Shown here in pieces: positions 18,546 to 27,208 of a stretch of 47,243 bases of DNA. The DNA lies in contig CACOIM010000009.1 in assembly GCA_902627325.1 (NCBI GenBank), positions 1-47,243 of the forward strand, written 5' to 3'. A model generated the notes under the pieces. The model was given only the letters and a program-made list of their open reading frames with translations, searched no databases and had not been told where the DNA came from. How positions within the stretch are numbered: the stretch's first letter is position 1; every line of letters begins with the position of its first letter. A program made the position numbers and the translations under genes. The stretch is from an uncultured Prochlorococcus sp. (GTDB lineage Bacteria; Cyanobacteriota; Cyanobacteriia; PCC-6307; Cyanobiaceae).

Positions 18546-19424
18546 TTACATATCTAAGATCATTTTAATGTAATTCTTTACTTCATTTATATAACTTCCT
18601 CCAAACATGTTTGCATGATTAAGTATATGGTAAAAATTATAAATAGTAGATCTCTTATGTGACCCATCTTTTTCTTTTACTAATTTATAATACTCATTAT
18701 AAAAATCAGCACTAAATCCGCCAAATAATCTTGTCATCGCGATATCAACTTCTGAATCTGCCCACCAGCATGAAGGATCAAAAATTATACCTTTCTCATT
18801 AAGACCAGTACTAATATTACCCGACCAAAGATCTCCATGAATCAAACAGTTCATTGGTTCATGATCAGATAAATAAACTCTAATTTTTGAGTTAATACGA
18901 TTAATTAAATTAATACTTAATGCAAAGTGTTTTAGTAATAAAAGTTGAGGCTCAATTCTCAGCTTTATAAAGCAATCAATCCAATTATTTTCCCAGCCAT
19001 CTATTTGTTTTGTTGTACCAATAAAACCTGGAATAGAGTAACCAAATTTATTTGGTTGTGTTTTATTGGAGTTGAGATGTATTTCGGCTATTCCTGCACC
19101 AAGTTTTTTTTGATTTAAATTGTTTAAATCCAACCACTCCATTATTAGATATTCATTTTGCTCATATTCAAAATAATCAATCACTTTTGGAATAATAATG
19201 TTTTGAGAATTGGAGTATTTATTGAGATCGTTAAGGCAATGTTGTTCAAATTTAAGAAGTTTTTGATCTCTTTCATTTTTTTTTAGAAAAAATCTATAGT
19301 CAGTGCAATCAATTCTCCAAGAATGATTTATACACCCCCCCCATATTTGTTGTATATTGATTATTCTAGATTTACCTAAATGATCACAAATTTCGCTAAG
19401 TTCATTATTAGATAATTTAACCAT
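18546..19424 (-). CDS. Fructosamine kinase family protein
   Basis: A 292-aa aminoglycoside-phosphotransferase-fold kinase of the fructosamine-3-kinase family, thought to phosphorylate ketosamines on glycated proteins and so trigger their deglycation. The catalytic loop HGDLWSGN is at 196-203, the metal-binding Asp is D216 in IFDPSCWWADSEVDIAM, and a likely ATP-binding lysine is K48 in FFLKKN. The N-terminal glycine-rich part (WGGCINHSW) fits the family. The ATG ends at 19424, one base from the TTG start of the divergent gene, so its promoter must lie inside that gene. Confidence 0.88.
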   Translation of the reverse strand: MVKLSNNELSEICDHLGKSRIINIQQIWGGCINHSWRIDCTDYRFFLKKNERDQKLLKFEQHCLNDLNKYSNSQNIIIPKVIDYFEYEQNEYLIMEWLDLNNLNQKKLGAGIAEIHLNSNKTQPNKFGYSIPGFIGTTKQIDGWENNWIDCFIKLRIEPQLLLLKHFALSINLINRINSKIRVYLSDHEPMNCLIHGDLWSGNISTGLNEKGIIFDPSCWWADSEVDIAMTRLFGGFSADFYNEYYKLVKEKDGSHKRSTIYNFYHILNHANMFGGSYINEVKNYIKMILDM

Positions 19425-19425
19425 T

Positions 19426-20934
19426 TTGATAGAAAATAAAGAGGTTGTTGTTATAGGAGCAGGTATAGCTGGCTTAACTTCAGCTGCAATTTTATCAAAA
19501 CTTGGCTTGTCTGTAACTTTGATTGAATCTCATAAACAATCAGGAGGATGTGCAGGCACATTTAAAAGGAAAGGATATATTTTTGACGTGGGTGCAACTC
19601 AAGTGGCAGGTTTAGAAAGTGGTGGAATACATTCCAGGATTTTTAAATTTCTTCAAATTGAAAAACCTATGGCATCATTATTGGATCCATCATGTATTGT
19701 AGATTTGAATGATGGTAGTAGTCCTATACAAATATGGTACGAGCCCAGTAAATGGATCTCTGAACGGGAGAGGCAATTCCCTGGTAGTGAAAAATTCTGG
19801 AAACTTTGCAACTTAATACATCTAAGTAATTGGGAATTTGCAAATAATGATCCCGTTATCCCAATTCGTAACTTTTGGGATCTTTCTCAATTTATTAATG
19901 CGCTTAAACCACAAAATCTTTTAACAGGTTTATTACTTAAATCAACTATTTTTGATCTATTAAAAATTTGTGGATCAGATCAAGATAAAAGATTAATAAA
20001 ATTTTTAAATTTACAACTCAAATTATATTCTCAAGAAAATGTTTATAAAACGGCTGCTTTATATGGATGTACTGTCTTACAAATGTCTCAAAGGCCTCAT
20101 GGCCTTTGGCACTTGAAAAACTCTATGCAATCATTAAGCTCTGCTTTAGAAAAGTCTCTGAAACAAACAAATGCAGAAATCTTATTTAATCAAAAAGTAA
20201 ATTCCTTAGAATATGATTCAGCAAAAAACTTATGGAAAATAGAAACTTCGAAAGGAAATAAAGTAAAAGAATATCATGCTCAAGATGTAATTTATTCACC
20301 ACCTCCACAAGGACTGCTAAAGCTTTTGAAAGATAAAAAAGATTATTATTTAAAATATCATGAGAGATTAAAGAAGTTACCAGAACCATCTGGAGCATTA
20401 GTTTTTTACGCTGCTTTGAAAAAAGAGAAAATGATAAATATAAATTCCAATCATTATCAATTTGTCAATAAAGAATTAGGTTCTCTCTTTATATCTCTAA
20501 GCGATGAAGGAGATGGGAGAGCACCTATGGGAGAAATAACTTTAATTGCTAGTATTTTTACAAAAACTCAGGAATGGTTCGATTTATCAAAAGATCAATA
20601 TATTCTTAAGAAAGATCAACATTTGGATAAAATTTCTAAAGCTATTGAAGAGAAATTTTATATTTCACGTGATGATTGGCTACACAGAGAATTATCAACT
20701 CCTAGAGCCTTTGAAAGATGGACAAATAGGCCTAGAGGAATTGTTGGAGGTATAGGACAAAATCCAGAGGTATTTGGATTATTTGGATTGTCAAGTAGAA
20801 CTCCTTTTAAAGGTTTGTGGTTATGTGGTGATTCAATATATCCAGGTGAGGGCACAGCAGGGGTAAGTCAATCTGCTTTAATCGTCTCTAGGCAGATAAT
20901 TGCTTCAAAAGGTATGCAGAATTTCAATCTCTAG
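19426..20934 (+). CDS. CrtD-like FAD-dependent carotenoid desaturase/oxidoreductase
   Basis: A 502-aa protein of the phytoene-desaturase superfamily. The FAD dinucleotide fold VVVIGAGIAGLTSAAIL is at about 7-23, then SGGCAGTFKRKGYIFDVGATQVAGLE, and the C-terminal FAD contact GLWLCGDSIYPGEGTAGVSQSAL. The phrase VGATQVAGLE followed by GGIHSRIF is what I recall of the cyanobacterial C-3',4' desaturase CrtD group, which acts in myxol carotenoid synthesis. Prochlorococcus is not known for myxol glycosides, so the real substrate may differ; CrtISO/CrtH is the alternative. The start is TTG 19426; there is no room for an upstream leader because the divergent kinase begins one base away. Confidence 0.72.
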   Translation: MIENKEVVVIGAGIAGLTSAAILSKLGLSVTLIESHKQSGGCAGTFKRKGYIFDVGATQVAGLESGGIHSRIFKFLQIEKPMASLLDPSCIVDLNDGSSPIQIWYEPSKWISERERQFPGSEKFWKLCNLIHLSNWEFANNDPVIPIRNFWDLSQFINALKPQNLLTGLLLKSTIFDLLKICGSDQDKRLIKFLNLQLKLYSQENVYKTAALYGCTVLQMSQRPHGLWHLKNSMQSLSSALEKSLKQTNAEILFNQKVNSLEYDSAKNLWKIETSKGNKVKEYHAQDVIYSPPPQGLLKLLKDKKDYYLKYHERLKKLPEPSGALVFYAALKKEKMININSNHYQFVNKELGSLFISLSDEGDGRAPMGEITLIASIFTKTQEWFDLSKDQYILKKDQHLDKISKAIEEKFYISRDDWLHRELSTPRAFERWTNRPRGIVGGIGQNPEVFGLFGLSSRTPFKGLWLCGDSIYPGEGTAGVSQSALIVSRQIIASKGMQNFNL

Positions 20935-20940
20935 AATCAA

Positions 20941-21777
20941 TTAGCAGAAATGATTTCTCCATTCTTTAGTATTTTTAAGTTTTTTTTCTAGTAAATCCCA
21001 GTTTCTATCTTCAAAAATTTTTTCTATCTCATTAATATTGTTTTTAAATTTTTTAATTGTATCTAATATATTGATTGTATTATTTTCTGCTAAATCTACA
21101 CCAAGGTCTGGATTGCCACCTCCAACTCTAGATGTATCAGAAAATCCGGTTGCAGCAAGTTTGCCGGATAGATCTAATAAATCTTGATTATTTTTGCAAT
21201 ACGCAGTTTCAATTAAACAAGAAGCTAAATAGATTGGGAGATGAGAAATATGAGCTACCGCCTGATCATGAATGGCTGGATTCTCAAAATAAATATTGCA
21301 ACCAATATTTTTAATTAATTCAGATAGGATTTTTAGAGAATTTTGATCTGTTTTATTAGTTGGTGTGATCACCCATTTTGAATTATTAAATAGCTCTATT
21401 CTTCCGGCATTTACTCCTTTTTTTTCAGTTCCGGCCATTGGATGTGAACCTATGAATAAATCATGAATTTTTTCCCAAGTATTAATTATGGGTACCTTTA
21501 CTGAGCCAACATCAGTAACTATTGTTTTTGGTGGAATTGCCTTAATTAAATTTTGTGAGGGATCTATCAGTTGTTTTATTGGTAAAGCTAGAAATATTAT
21601 TGAGCAATTTTCTAAAATTTTATAGTCTTGACTTATGCAATTAGCTAATTTTCTTTTTTTGGCTTTGATCTCATTTGATTTATTGTTTGTTACACCATAA
21701 ACAGTATGATTTAAACTTTGCAATTTCAGTCCAATTGAGCCCCCTATCAGTCCTAATCCTACAATTCCAATATTCAT
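20941..21777 (-). CDS. tyrA: Prephenate/arogenate dehydrogenase (TyrA)
   Basis: A 278-aa NAD(P)-dependent dehydrogenase of tyrosine synthesis. Cyanobacterial enzymes of this type usually prefer L-arogenate and NADP. The N-terminal Rossmann loop GLGLIGGSIG is at 7-16; TDVGSVK, GSHPMAGTEKKGVNAG, HDQAVAHISHLPIYLA and GFSDTSRVGGGNPDLG mark the catalytic and dimer helices. There is no chorismate mutase or ACT domain, so this is the monofunctional form. It is convergent with the CrtD-like gene, 6 bp apart. Confidence 0.93.
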   Translation of the reverse strand: MNIGIVGLGLIGGSIGLKLQSLNHTVYGVTNNKSNEIKAKKRKLANCISQDYKILENCSIIFLALPIKQLIDPSQNLIKAIPPKTIVTDVGSVKVPIINTWEKIHDLFIGSHPMAGTEKKGVNAGRIELFNNSKWVITPTNKTDQNSLKILSELIKNIGCNIYFENPAIHDQAVAHISHLPIYLASCLIETAYCKNNQDLLDLSGKLAATGFSDTSRVGGGNPDLGVDLAENNTINILDTIKKFKNNINEIEKIFEDRNWDLLEKKLKNTKEWRNHFC

Positions 21778-21868
21778 TAATTTTTAACAAGATCTATTTA
21801 ATTCTATTGATAACAATATTTTTTATATTAATATCATATTTCTGAAAATCATTATTGATTTATAATAA

Positions 21869-23317
21869 ATGCTTGAAGCAAGAACTCATAATTATTTAAA
21901 GAAATTTTTAAGTAAAAATCCTACTAATTGGAAACATTTATATTCTTTTGGCAGGATTGTTGCAAGTTTTGTTAGAAAAAAGGAGAATCTTTTAATAAAT
22001 TCTGAAATTTTCTTAACTGAGGAATGGCTTCCAGGTATATTAATCGCATTATTTCTTAATCAAGAAAATGCAAAATTTATTATTTCTGCAGATAAAATTA
22101 AGTTTATAGTGGATAAACATTTACATCTATATAAAAAATTAGGATTTAATTTTTCAGTTCAAAATAATCAAATTATTTTTTCAAAACATAAAATAGTTCT
22201 TCAGACTATTGACGATTTATTAAATGATTTTTGTCAATCCAATTATGAAAAACAGATTATTATTTTTACTGATGTAGATAGGTTTAAAAAAAAATTAAAA
22301 AAAAGTTTAAGTATAACTTTATGTAAAAAAGATTGGTTCAACATTAATGATTCATTTTTAAGAGAAGAAAAAGAATTATTTAAAACTTATGATTTGCTAA
22401 AAGAAAAATTCTTTTTAAGGGCTATTCCTCATCAGACATCTATATCATTAAATATTAATGAGGTTAATCTTTTAAGAAAAATAATTAAGAGGAATGCCTA
22501 TTGCTCAGATAAATTTGCCAAATTAAATAAAGCAATTTCATCAGGTTGGGCCTTTTGGATAAATCTTGATCATGATCTTTTTGAATGGTATTTAGAAGTA
22601 GAGCCTATAGATCATTTTGTGGAAATTAAGGAGTTGTTGAATAAAAATAGTATGATCTTTTTATCCTCTTCAAGAAGGGATCATTTTTTTAAAAGATACT
22701 TGACTAAAAATGATATTAATCTCGCTTCGGCAATAAGTTTAAAGAGTTGTTTTATTGAAAAAAACATTATCATTTACATTCCTTCAAAATTATTACTTCC
22801 CAATAACCCTTTATTTGTAGAATCGACAATTCATAATTGTAAGAAACTGTCTTTTTTAAGTAAAGGTGTTTCAATTTTTCTCTCTAACGAAAATAGTTTT
22901 AAGATTAAGCTTGCTACTGAATTGGCTTCTGTTTATGGGCAAAGAGTACTACTTGAAAATTATCCTAAGATGGACAATCAAATAGTTTGTTCCAGCTATG
23001 AATGGTGGATTAATAATTTACATTTAATTTATCCTCCAGATCAAATTATTATTCCTCTTTTGCCATTACCTAACATGGCTGAACCTAAAAATCAACAAAC
23101 TATCTCATTCTTTAGAAGCAAATCCAACAATTGGTTTAGAGAATTTATGTTTCCCGAATCTTTTCAGATAATAGATAAGGCAGTCTCTCCTTTGAGAAAA
23201 AATTCAGGCAAATTAGTATTTTTAGACGGCAGGATATCAAAAAGAAAATGGGGTAGAGATATGCTAGAAATGATTCAGCCACAAAAATCAATAACTTACA
23301 TGTATCCTTTTGATTAA
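21869..23317 (+). CDS. Degenerate DinG/Rad3-related helicase-like protein
   Basis: A 482-aa protein that resembles the DinG/XPD group of superfamily 2 helicases only in parts. The clearest are the C-terminal block AVSPLRKNSGKLVFLDGRISKRKWGRDML, matching the motif VI region where DinG proteins read roughly GRLIR...LDPR...YG, and DQIIIPLLPLPNMAEP, matching the DinG LPF-P stretch. No Walker A (GxGKT) is present: the N-terminus reads LLINSEIFLTEEWLPGIL where it should be. The DEAH box position reads IIIFTDVDRF. The iron-sulfur cysteines of XPD/DinG are also not arranged as expected. It is probably a nuclease/helicase relic with a structural or unknown role. It is divergent from tyrA. Confidence 0.5.
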   Translation: MLEARTHNYLKKFLSKNPTNWKHLYSFGRIVASFVRKKENLLINSEIFLTEEWLPGILIALFLNQENAKFIISADKIKFIVDKHLHLYKKLGFNFSVQNNQIIFSKHKIVLQTIDDLLNDFCQSNYEKQIIIFTDVDRFKKKLKKSLSITLCKKDWFNINDSFLREEKELFKTYDLLKEKFFLRAIPHQTSISLNINEVNLLRKIIKRNAYCSDKFAKLNKAISSGWAFWINLDHDLFEWYLEVEPIDHFVEIKELLNKNSMIFLSSSRRDHFFKRYLTKNDINLASAISLKSCFIEKNIIIYIPSKLLLPNNPLFVESTIHNCKKLSFLSKGVSIFLSNENSFKIKLATELASVYGQRVLLENYPKMDNQIVCSSYEWWINNLHLIYPPDQIIIPLLPLPNMAEPKNQQTISFFRSKSNNWFREFMFPESFQIIDKAVSPLRKNSGKLVFLDGRISKRKWGRDMLEMIQPQKSITYMYPFD

Positions 23318-23344
23318 GTTATTATCAAATAAAACTTTAAAAAA

Positions 23345-23590
23345 ATGGGTGAAGCTAAGAGAAGAAAAACTTTAGGTTTACCACCTAGGGATGTTGACCT
23401 TAAAAAAGATATTGATAATTCTCCTAGATTTATTACTTGGTTACCTGTTACCGAAAATCAGAAAGATTCCTTTATTAAATTTAGTATTAGAGCGAGTTGG
23501 ATCGGGATTGGCCTGTTAATTCTTTTATGGATTGTTGTTCGTTTTATTGGCCCTGCAGCAGGCTGGTGGATCCCAGCAGATAGTATTTGA
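23345..23590 (+). CDS. DUF2839-family small membrane protein
   Basis: An 81-aa protein with the hallmark start MGEAKRRKTLGLPPRD of the cyanobacterial DUF2839 family and one C-terminal membrane segment (about WIGIGLLILLWIVVRFIG). No biochemical role is known to me. It lies 27 bp after the helicase-like gene and is convergent with recA, leaving a single base between the two stops, with no hairpin terminator visible. Confidence 0.85.
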   Translation: MGEAKRRKTLGLPPRDVDLKKDIDNSPRFITWLPVTENQKDSFIKFSIRASWIGIGLLILLWIVVRFIGPAAGWWIPADSI

Positions 23591-23591
23591 T

Positions 23592-24704
23592 TTACGCTAC
23601 ATTTTTAATATCATCAGCGATGGTAGTTTTGTCTTGATTCGCTTTTAACTGCTTCATGGAATTAGAGCTAACTTCTGTTCCTTCAGTAAGTTTTTGTTTG
23701 ACAAAATTTTCTATAGTCTCTTTAATTTGTGGATTTTGATCAAGCCAAATAATTGTATTATCTCTACCCTGCCCTATATTTTCTCCTTCATAGCTATACC
23801 AAGCACCTCTCCTGATAACTATATTGGTCTCTTCTGCTAAATCTAAGAGGCAACCTGTAGTACTAATTCCTTTACCAAATAAAATATCAAATTCAGCAAT
23901 CCTAAAAGGTGGTGCAACTTTGTTTTTAGCTACTTTCACTTTTGCTCTAATTCCGTACTCTTCTGTTCCTCTTTTGAGGGTTTGAATTCTTCTAATATCT
24001 AATCTGACTGATGAATAAAATTTGAGTGCGTTTCCTCCTGTAGTAGTTTCAGGGTTGCCATATGTAATTCCTATCTTCAATCTCAGTTGATTTAGAAAGA
24101 TAACTGTACATCCTGATTTTCCAATATTACCGGTAATTTTTCTCATCGCCTGACTCATTAAGCGTGCTTGGCTACCAACAACGTGATCTCCCATTTCGCC
24201 CTCAATTTCGGATCTTGGTGTCAATGCTGCTACGGAATCAACAACAACTAAATCTACAGCAGCTGATCTTATTAATTGGTCTACTATCTCCAGGGCCATT
24301 TCACCTGTGTCTGGTTGTGAAACAAGTAAGTTTTCAACATCCACCCCAAGGGATGCTGCATATACTGGATCTAAGGCATGCTCAGCGTCAACAAATGCTG
24401 CTACTCCTCCATTCCGTTGAACTTCGGCAATGGCATGCAATGTTAAGGTTGTTTTTCCAGAGCTTTCAGGGCCATAAACTTCTACAACTCTCCCTTTAGG
24501 ATAGCCTCCACCTAGTGCTAAATCTAAGGTCAGAGCTCCTGTTGATATTGTTTCTACTCTCATCCTTGAAGCATCTCCTAGCCTCATTATTGAGCCCTTC
24601 CCAAAGTTTCTCTCTATTTGTCCAAGTACTAAATTTAAAGCTTTATCTTTTTCTTTAGATAATGAATCTTTCGCTACATCTGTTCTCTTTGCTTCAATAC
24701 TCAT
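23592..24704 (-). CDS. recA: Recombinase RecA
   Basis: A 370-aa DNA strand-exchange ATPase, activator of LexA self-cleavage. Walker A GPESSGKT is at 78-85, followed by [18 protein letters not shown], and the DNA-binding loop L2 in [31 protein letters not shown] replaces the E. coli FINQIRMKIGVMFG, an ordinary variation. The acidic-poor C-terminal tail is short. A perfect AGTAC-N4-GTACT palindrome lies 64 bp upstream of the ATG (see the regulatory feature), which suggests LexA control. Confidence 0.99.
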   Translation of the reverse strand: MSIEAKRTDVAKDSLSKEKDKALNLVLGQIERNFGKGSIMRLGDASRMRVETISTGALTLDLALGGGYPKGRVVEVYGPESSGKTTLTLHAIAEVQRNGGVAAFVDAEHALDPVYAASLGVDVENLLVSQPDTGEMALEIVDQLIRSAAVDLVVVDSVAALTPRSEIEGEMGDHVVGSQARLMSQAMRKITGNIGKSGCTVIFLNQLRLKIGITYGNPETTTGGNALKFYSSVRLDIRRIQTLKRGTEEYGIRAKVKVAKNKVAPPFRIAEFDILFGKGISTTGCLLDLAEETNIVIRRGAWYSYEGENIGQGRDNTIIWLDQNPQIKETIENFVKQKLTEGTEVSSNSMKQLKANQDKTTIADDIKNVA

Positions 24705-24767
24705 CTTTTTAATTTATTTAGAATTTATCTATTTTAAATAAGTGTTTTGAATCTTATTTAGTTAAAT

Positions 24768-24781
24768 AGTACAGACGTACT
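24768..24781. promoter_or_regulatory. LexA-type operator upstream of recA
   Basis: The 14-base AGTACAGACGTACT has two perfect 5-bp half-sites AGTAC/GTACT separated by four bases, the architecture of the cyanobacterial LexA box (consensus AGTAC-N4-GTACT, centre often WNWT). It lies 64 bp upstream of the recA ATG, in the short gap between recA and the HAD gene, and is therefore positioned to control recA. The HAD gene reads towards it and ends 15 bp away. Confidence 0.75.
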
Positions 24782-24795
24782 CTAGCTGAAGATTT

Positions 24796-25572
24796 TTAAT
24801 TGGCAAGTAAATCTTCTAAATTTTTTATTTTTAACAGTTTTATTCCATTAGGTAAATTCTTTTTGTCAGTATTTTTTAAATAACCCCATTCAGCGAGGTA
24901 GCAATTAATAAATTTTGTTTGATTATTATCAATGATGTTTGACAAAGTTTTTCTCCTGTCTTCAATAAATCCTCTGATGTTATAACTTTGAGAAAGATTT
25001 GAAATGATATCAACTTTATTTCCAGATTCATAACCGAATATTAAATCAGGAAACAACTCTAACTTGCTAAGTATTTTTGAAGTAAAGATCTTACTTTTTG
25101 TTGAAATTATGCCTATTTTATAATTTTTTTCTTTCGCGTATCTAATAAAACTAACGACTTCATTAAAAGGTTGATGTAAGGAGATCCACTTTTTAAAATC
25201 ATTTTTTATTTGATACGCTCTGGCCTTATCAAGGTATTGTTGTAGTTCAACAGACTTCCATGAATATTCTGAAAGTAACTGTAAGCAATTTTCCTCATAA
25301 TTTTCTAGAAATGAGTTTTTGGTGACATCATTGAGAGGTTTATGTATTTTTAATATTTCATGTGTTATGAGAATCATTTCCCAGCCATATTTTACCCAAG
25401 GTCTAATTTCTATAAATATTTTTGGAACTTGAATATATTTCTCTATATTTAGATATTTACAACTAGTTTTCAGATATTTTTCGCATGCAAGCTTAGAACT
25501 AAACCAATACTCATTAATTCCATTAACAATAACACCATCAAAATCAAATAAGATTAATTTCTGATGATGCAC
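24796..25572 (-). CDS. HAD-superfamily hydrolase
   Basis: A 258-aa protein with the HAD catalytic loop LILFDFDGVIVNG (nucleophile D10, acid D12), a helical cap (about 20-150), motif II IGIISTKS, and motif IV read as GFIEDRRKTL. The cap and size resemble phosphoglycolate phosphatase-like (C1 cap) enzymes, but the substrate cannot be fixed. I recall similar genes next to recA in Prochlorococcus. It starts just upstream of tRNA-Gln on the same strand. Confidence 0.75.
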   Translation of the reverse strand: MHHQKLILFDFDGVIVNGINEYWFSSKLACEKYLKTSCKYLNIEKYIQVPKIFIEIRPWVKYGWEMILITHEILKIHKPLNDVTKNSFLENYEENCLQLLSEYSWKSVELQQYLDKARAYQIKNDFKKWISLHQPFNEVVSFIRYAKEKNYKIGIISTKSKIFTSKILSKLELFPDLIFGYESGNKVDIISNLSQSYNIRGFIEDRRKTLSNIIDNNQTKFINCYLAEWGYLKNTDKKNLPNGIKLLKIKNLEDLLAN

Positions 25573-25590
25573 TTTATTAGAAAGTTATAA

Positions 25591-25662
25591 CTGGGCCGCT
25601 AGGATTCGAACCTAGGAATGGCGAGACCAAAACCCGCTGCCTTACCACTTGGCGACGGCCCA
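25591..25662 (-). tRNA. tRNA-Gln (anticodon TTG)
   Basis: A complete 72-nt tRNA on the minus strand. The acceptor TGGGCCG pairs with CGGCCCA, giving the U1-A72 pair typical of bacterial tRNA-Gln, with discriminator G at 25591. The anticodon stem GCGGG/CTCGC encloses the loop TTTTGGT, anticodon TTG. The T-loop is GGTTCGAATCC. No CCA is encoded. In cyanobacteria it is normally charged via Glu-tRNA-Gln amidation. Confidence 0.95.
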
Positions 25663-25723
25663 ATGAATTTTTATATTAGTACATTTACAGATATTTTTCT
25701 ATATAAAAATTTAAAAATTCTTT

Positions 25724-26719
25724 TTATGATTTCCATGGATCAAGTAAAGTCTTTGCTTTTTTAATGGCTTGTGCCATTTTTTCTGGGTTTTCATATATTT
25801 TTTGATTTTTTTTAAATGTCTCTTCAATTAATGGTTGTACTAATTTTCTTGCAACACTCCCAAACGCTATGCCATCAGGGATTTGATCCTTTTTGAGAAA
25901 TTTATAAGTATTGCCATTTGTACCTCCCGCTAATTGTATTAATCCAGGTGGTAATATTGGCTGCATTCGTTCCCATAGTTTTACTGCAGCTTTTGCAGTA
26001 GTAGCAGCGATATCACCAGACATTGGCCTCCCATCTAATTGCCAAATTAACTGCACTTTATGTTCAGACAAAATTTCATATCTTTCCCAGAAAGCTTTTG
26101 CAAGGTCTTTGGGTTGAGCATTTGACTGAGCTAATCCGCAGCTTACCGATATTTTTTTTAACTTAACGCCAGAATCTTTAATAATTTTTGAAATCTTTTT
26201 AAATGCATCTTTTCGATCAATTTCCGTATGGATTTCAACAGCATCTGGTTTTATTTTGAGAAGGATATCTTTTAATGATTCTTGTGATAAATGATATTCA
26301 TATTCAGTAATTAAATTTAATGGACAACTTGAAATGCATCTCCCACATCCGTAACACTTATTTTTACTTACTCCATATTGACTGATTGCGAAAGTAGGAC
26401 AAATATTCTCGCATGGTCTTTTACAGTTTGGAGGGCATATATTGGGATCAAATTTGGCTTTACGGAAATGTATATCTTTCCCATCACTAATACTTATCAT
26501 TAATCCAGGATTTGTCCCAAATGTTTTCTTTGACCAATCTATTCCATTCCTCGCTGCTTCAGCTACTGATGGATCTGCTGCAATATCTATATAATCCACC
26601 CCTGCAGCTGCATAAATAGCACAAAGATCTTCAATAGAACCTTTATCTTCATTACTTGCACCGCAAATTAACTTTACCCATTTATTTGAAGCGACTTTTT
26701 TGTAATGCGTAGTATTCAA
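25724..26719 (-). CDS. ldpA: LdpA-like iron-sulfur protein (light-dependent period)
   Basis: A 331-aa protein with two cysteine clusters: C95, C99, C103 and C107 (CPPNCKRPCENICP), and C122, C125, C128 and C132 (CYGCGRCISSCP), a ferredoxin-like 2[4Fe-4S] set. A long alpha/beta domain follows. In Synechococcus elongatus LdpA senses redox state and tunes the circadian clock by affecting KaiA and CikA. Prochlorococcus lacks KaiA, so the role here must differ or reduce to a redox function. It is 18 bp downstream of ndhN on the same strand, probably in one operon, which links it to electron transport. Confidence 0.88.
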   Translation of the reverse strand: MNTTHYKKVASNKWVKLICGASNEDKGSIEDLCAIYAAAGVDYIDIAADPSVAEAARNGIDWSKKTFGTNPGLMISISDGKDIHFRKAKFDPNICPPNCKRPCENICPTFAISQYGVSKNKCYGCGRCISSCPLNLITEYEYHLSQESLKDILLKIKPDAVEIHTEIDRKDAFKKISKIIKDSGVKLKKISVSCGLAQSNAQPKDLAKAFWERYEILSEHKVQLIWQLDGRPMSGDIAATTAKAAVKLWERMQPILPPGLIQLAGGTNGNTYKFLKKDQIPDGIAFGSVARKLVQPLIEETFKKNQKIYENPEKMAQAIKKAKTLLDPWKS

Positions 26720-26737
26720 TTTTAAAATCTTTCAACT

Positions 26738-27208
26738 TTAAAATTCATTTGTAATATATTTTCCTAAAGATTGCCACTGCAGATTTCTAGATCCACCCAT
26801 TTCAACAACAATTTTAATAGTATTGTCATCTTGAGAAATTTTTATTAAACTTGCTAATTCTGATTGAGATAGAACTTGACCTTCAATTAACCAGAGTAAC
26901 TTTTTCTTATCATTATCATTAAATAATTCTGCGGCAACTGGAATTACTTGTTGAATTTCTCCTAAGGCTCCATTCCTGCCAACATTTTGATGACCAAGAT
27001 GAGGAGGTCTAATGCCATGTAATTTTAATAAAAAAACTTCTGGATCTCCCAAGCCTCTGGCAGAGGTTATAAATGTTTTAAAGCCCTTTGCGCGCATCCT
27101 TCTTAACAAACGTGTTTCACTTCCACCTTCCAGAGGAGCAAAGACTGCTAAGCAACCATGCTTATAGAGATCATCATGAAATTTCTCACCGGAAAGAAGT
27201 AATGGCAT
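26738..27208 (-). CDS. ndhN: NDH-1 complex subunit N
   Basis: A 156-aa cyanobacteria/plastid-specific subunit of the photosynthetic NADH dehydrogenase-like complex, on the cytoplasmic arm. Characteristic stretches are [58 protein letters not shown] and [17 protein letters not shown]. It is the first gene of a probable ndhN-ldpA operon and is divergent from the ribosomal cluster across 280 bp. Confidence 0.95.
   Translation of the reverse strand: MPLLLSGEKFHDDLYKHGCLAVFAPLEGGSETRLLRRMRAKGFKTFITSARGLGDPEVFLLKLHGIRPPHLGHQNVGRNGALGEIQQVIPVAAELFNDNDKKKLLWLIEGQVLSQSELASLIKISQDDNTIKIVVEMGGSRNLQWQSLGKYITNEF

Noticed and set aside
24164-24499. 111-codon plus-strand frame opposite recA
   Set aside because: It is an antisense shadow of recA with low-complexity Leu/Gln-rich sequence.
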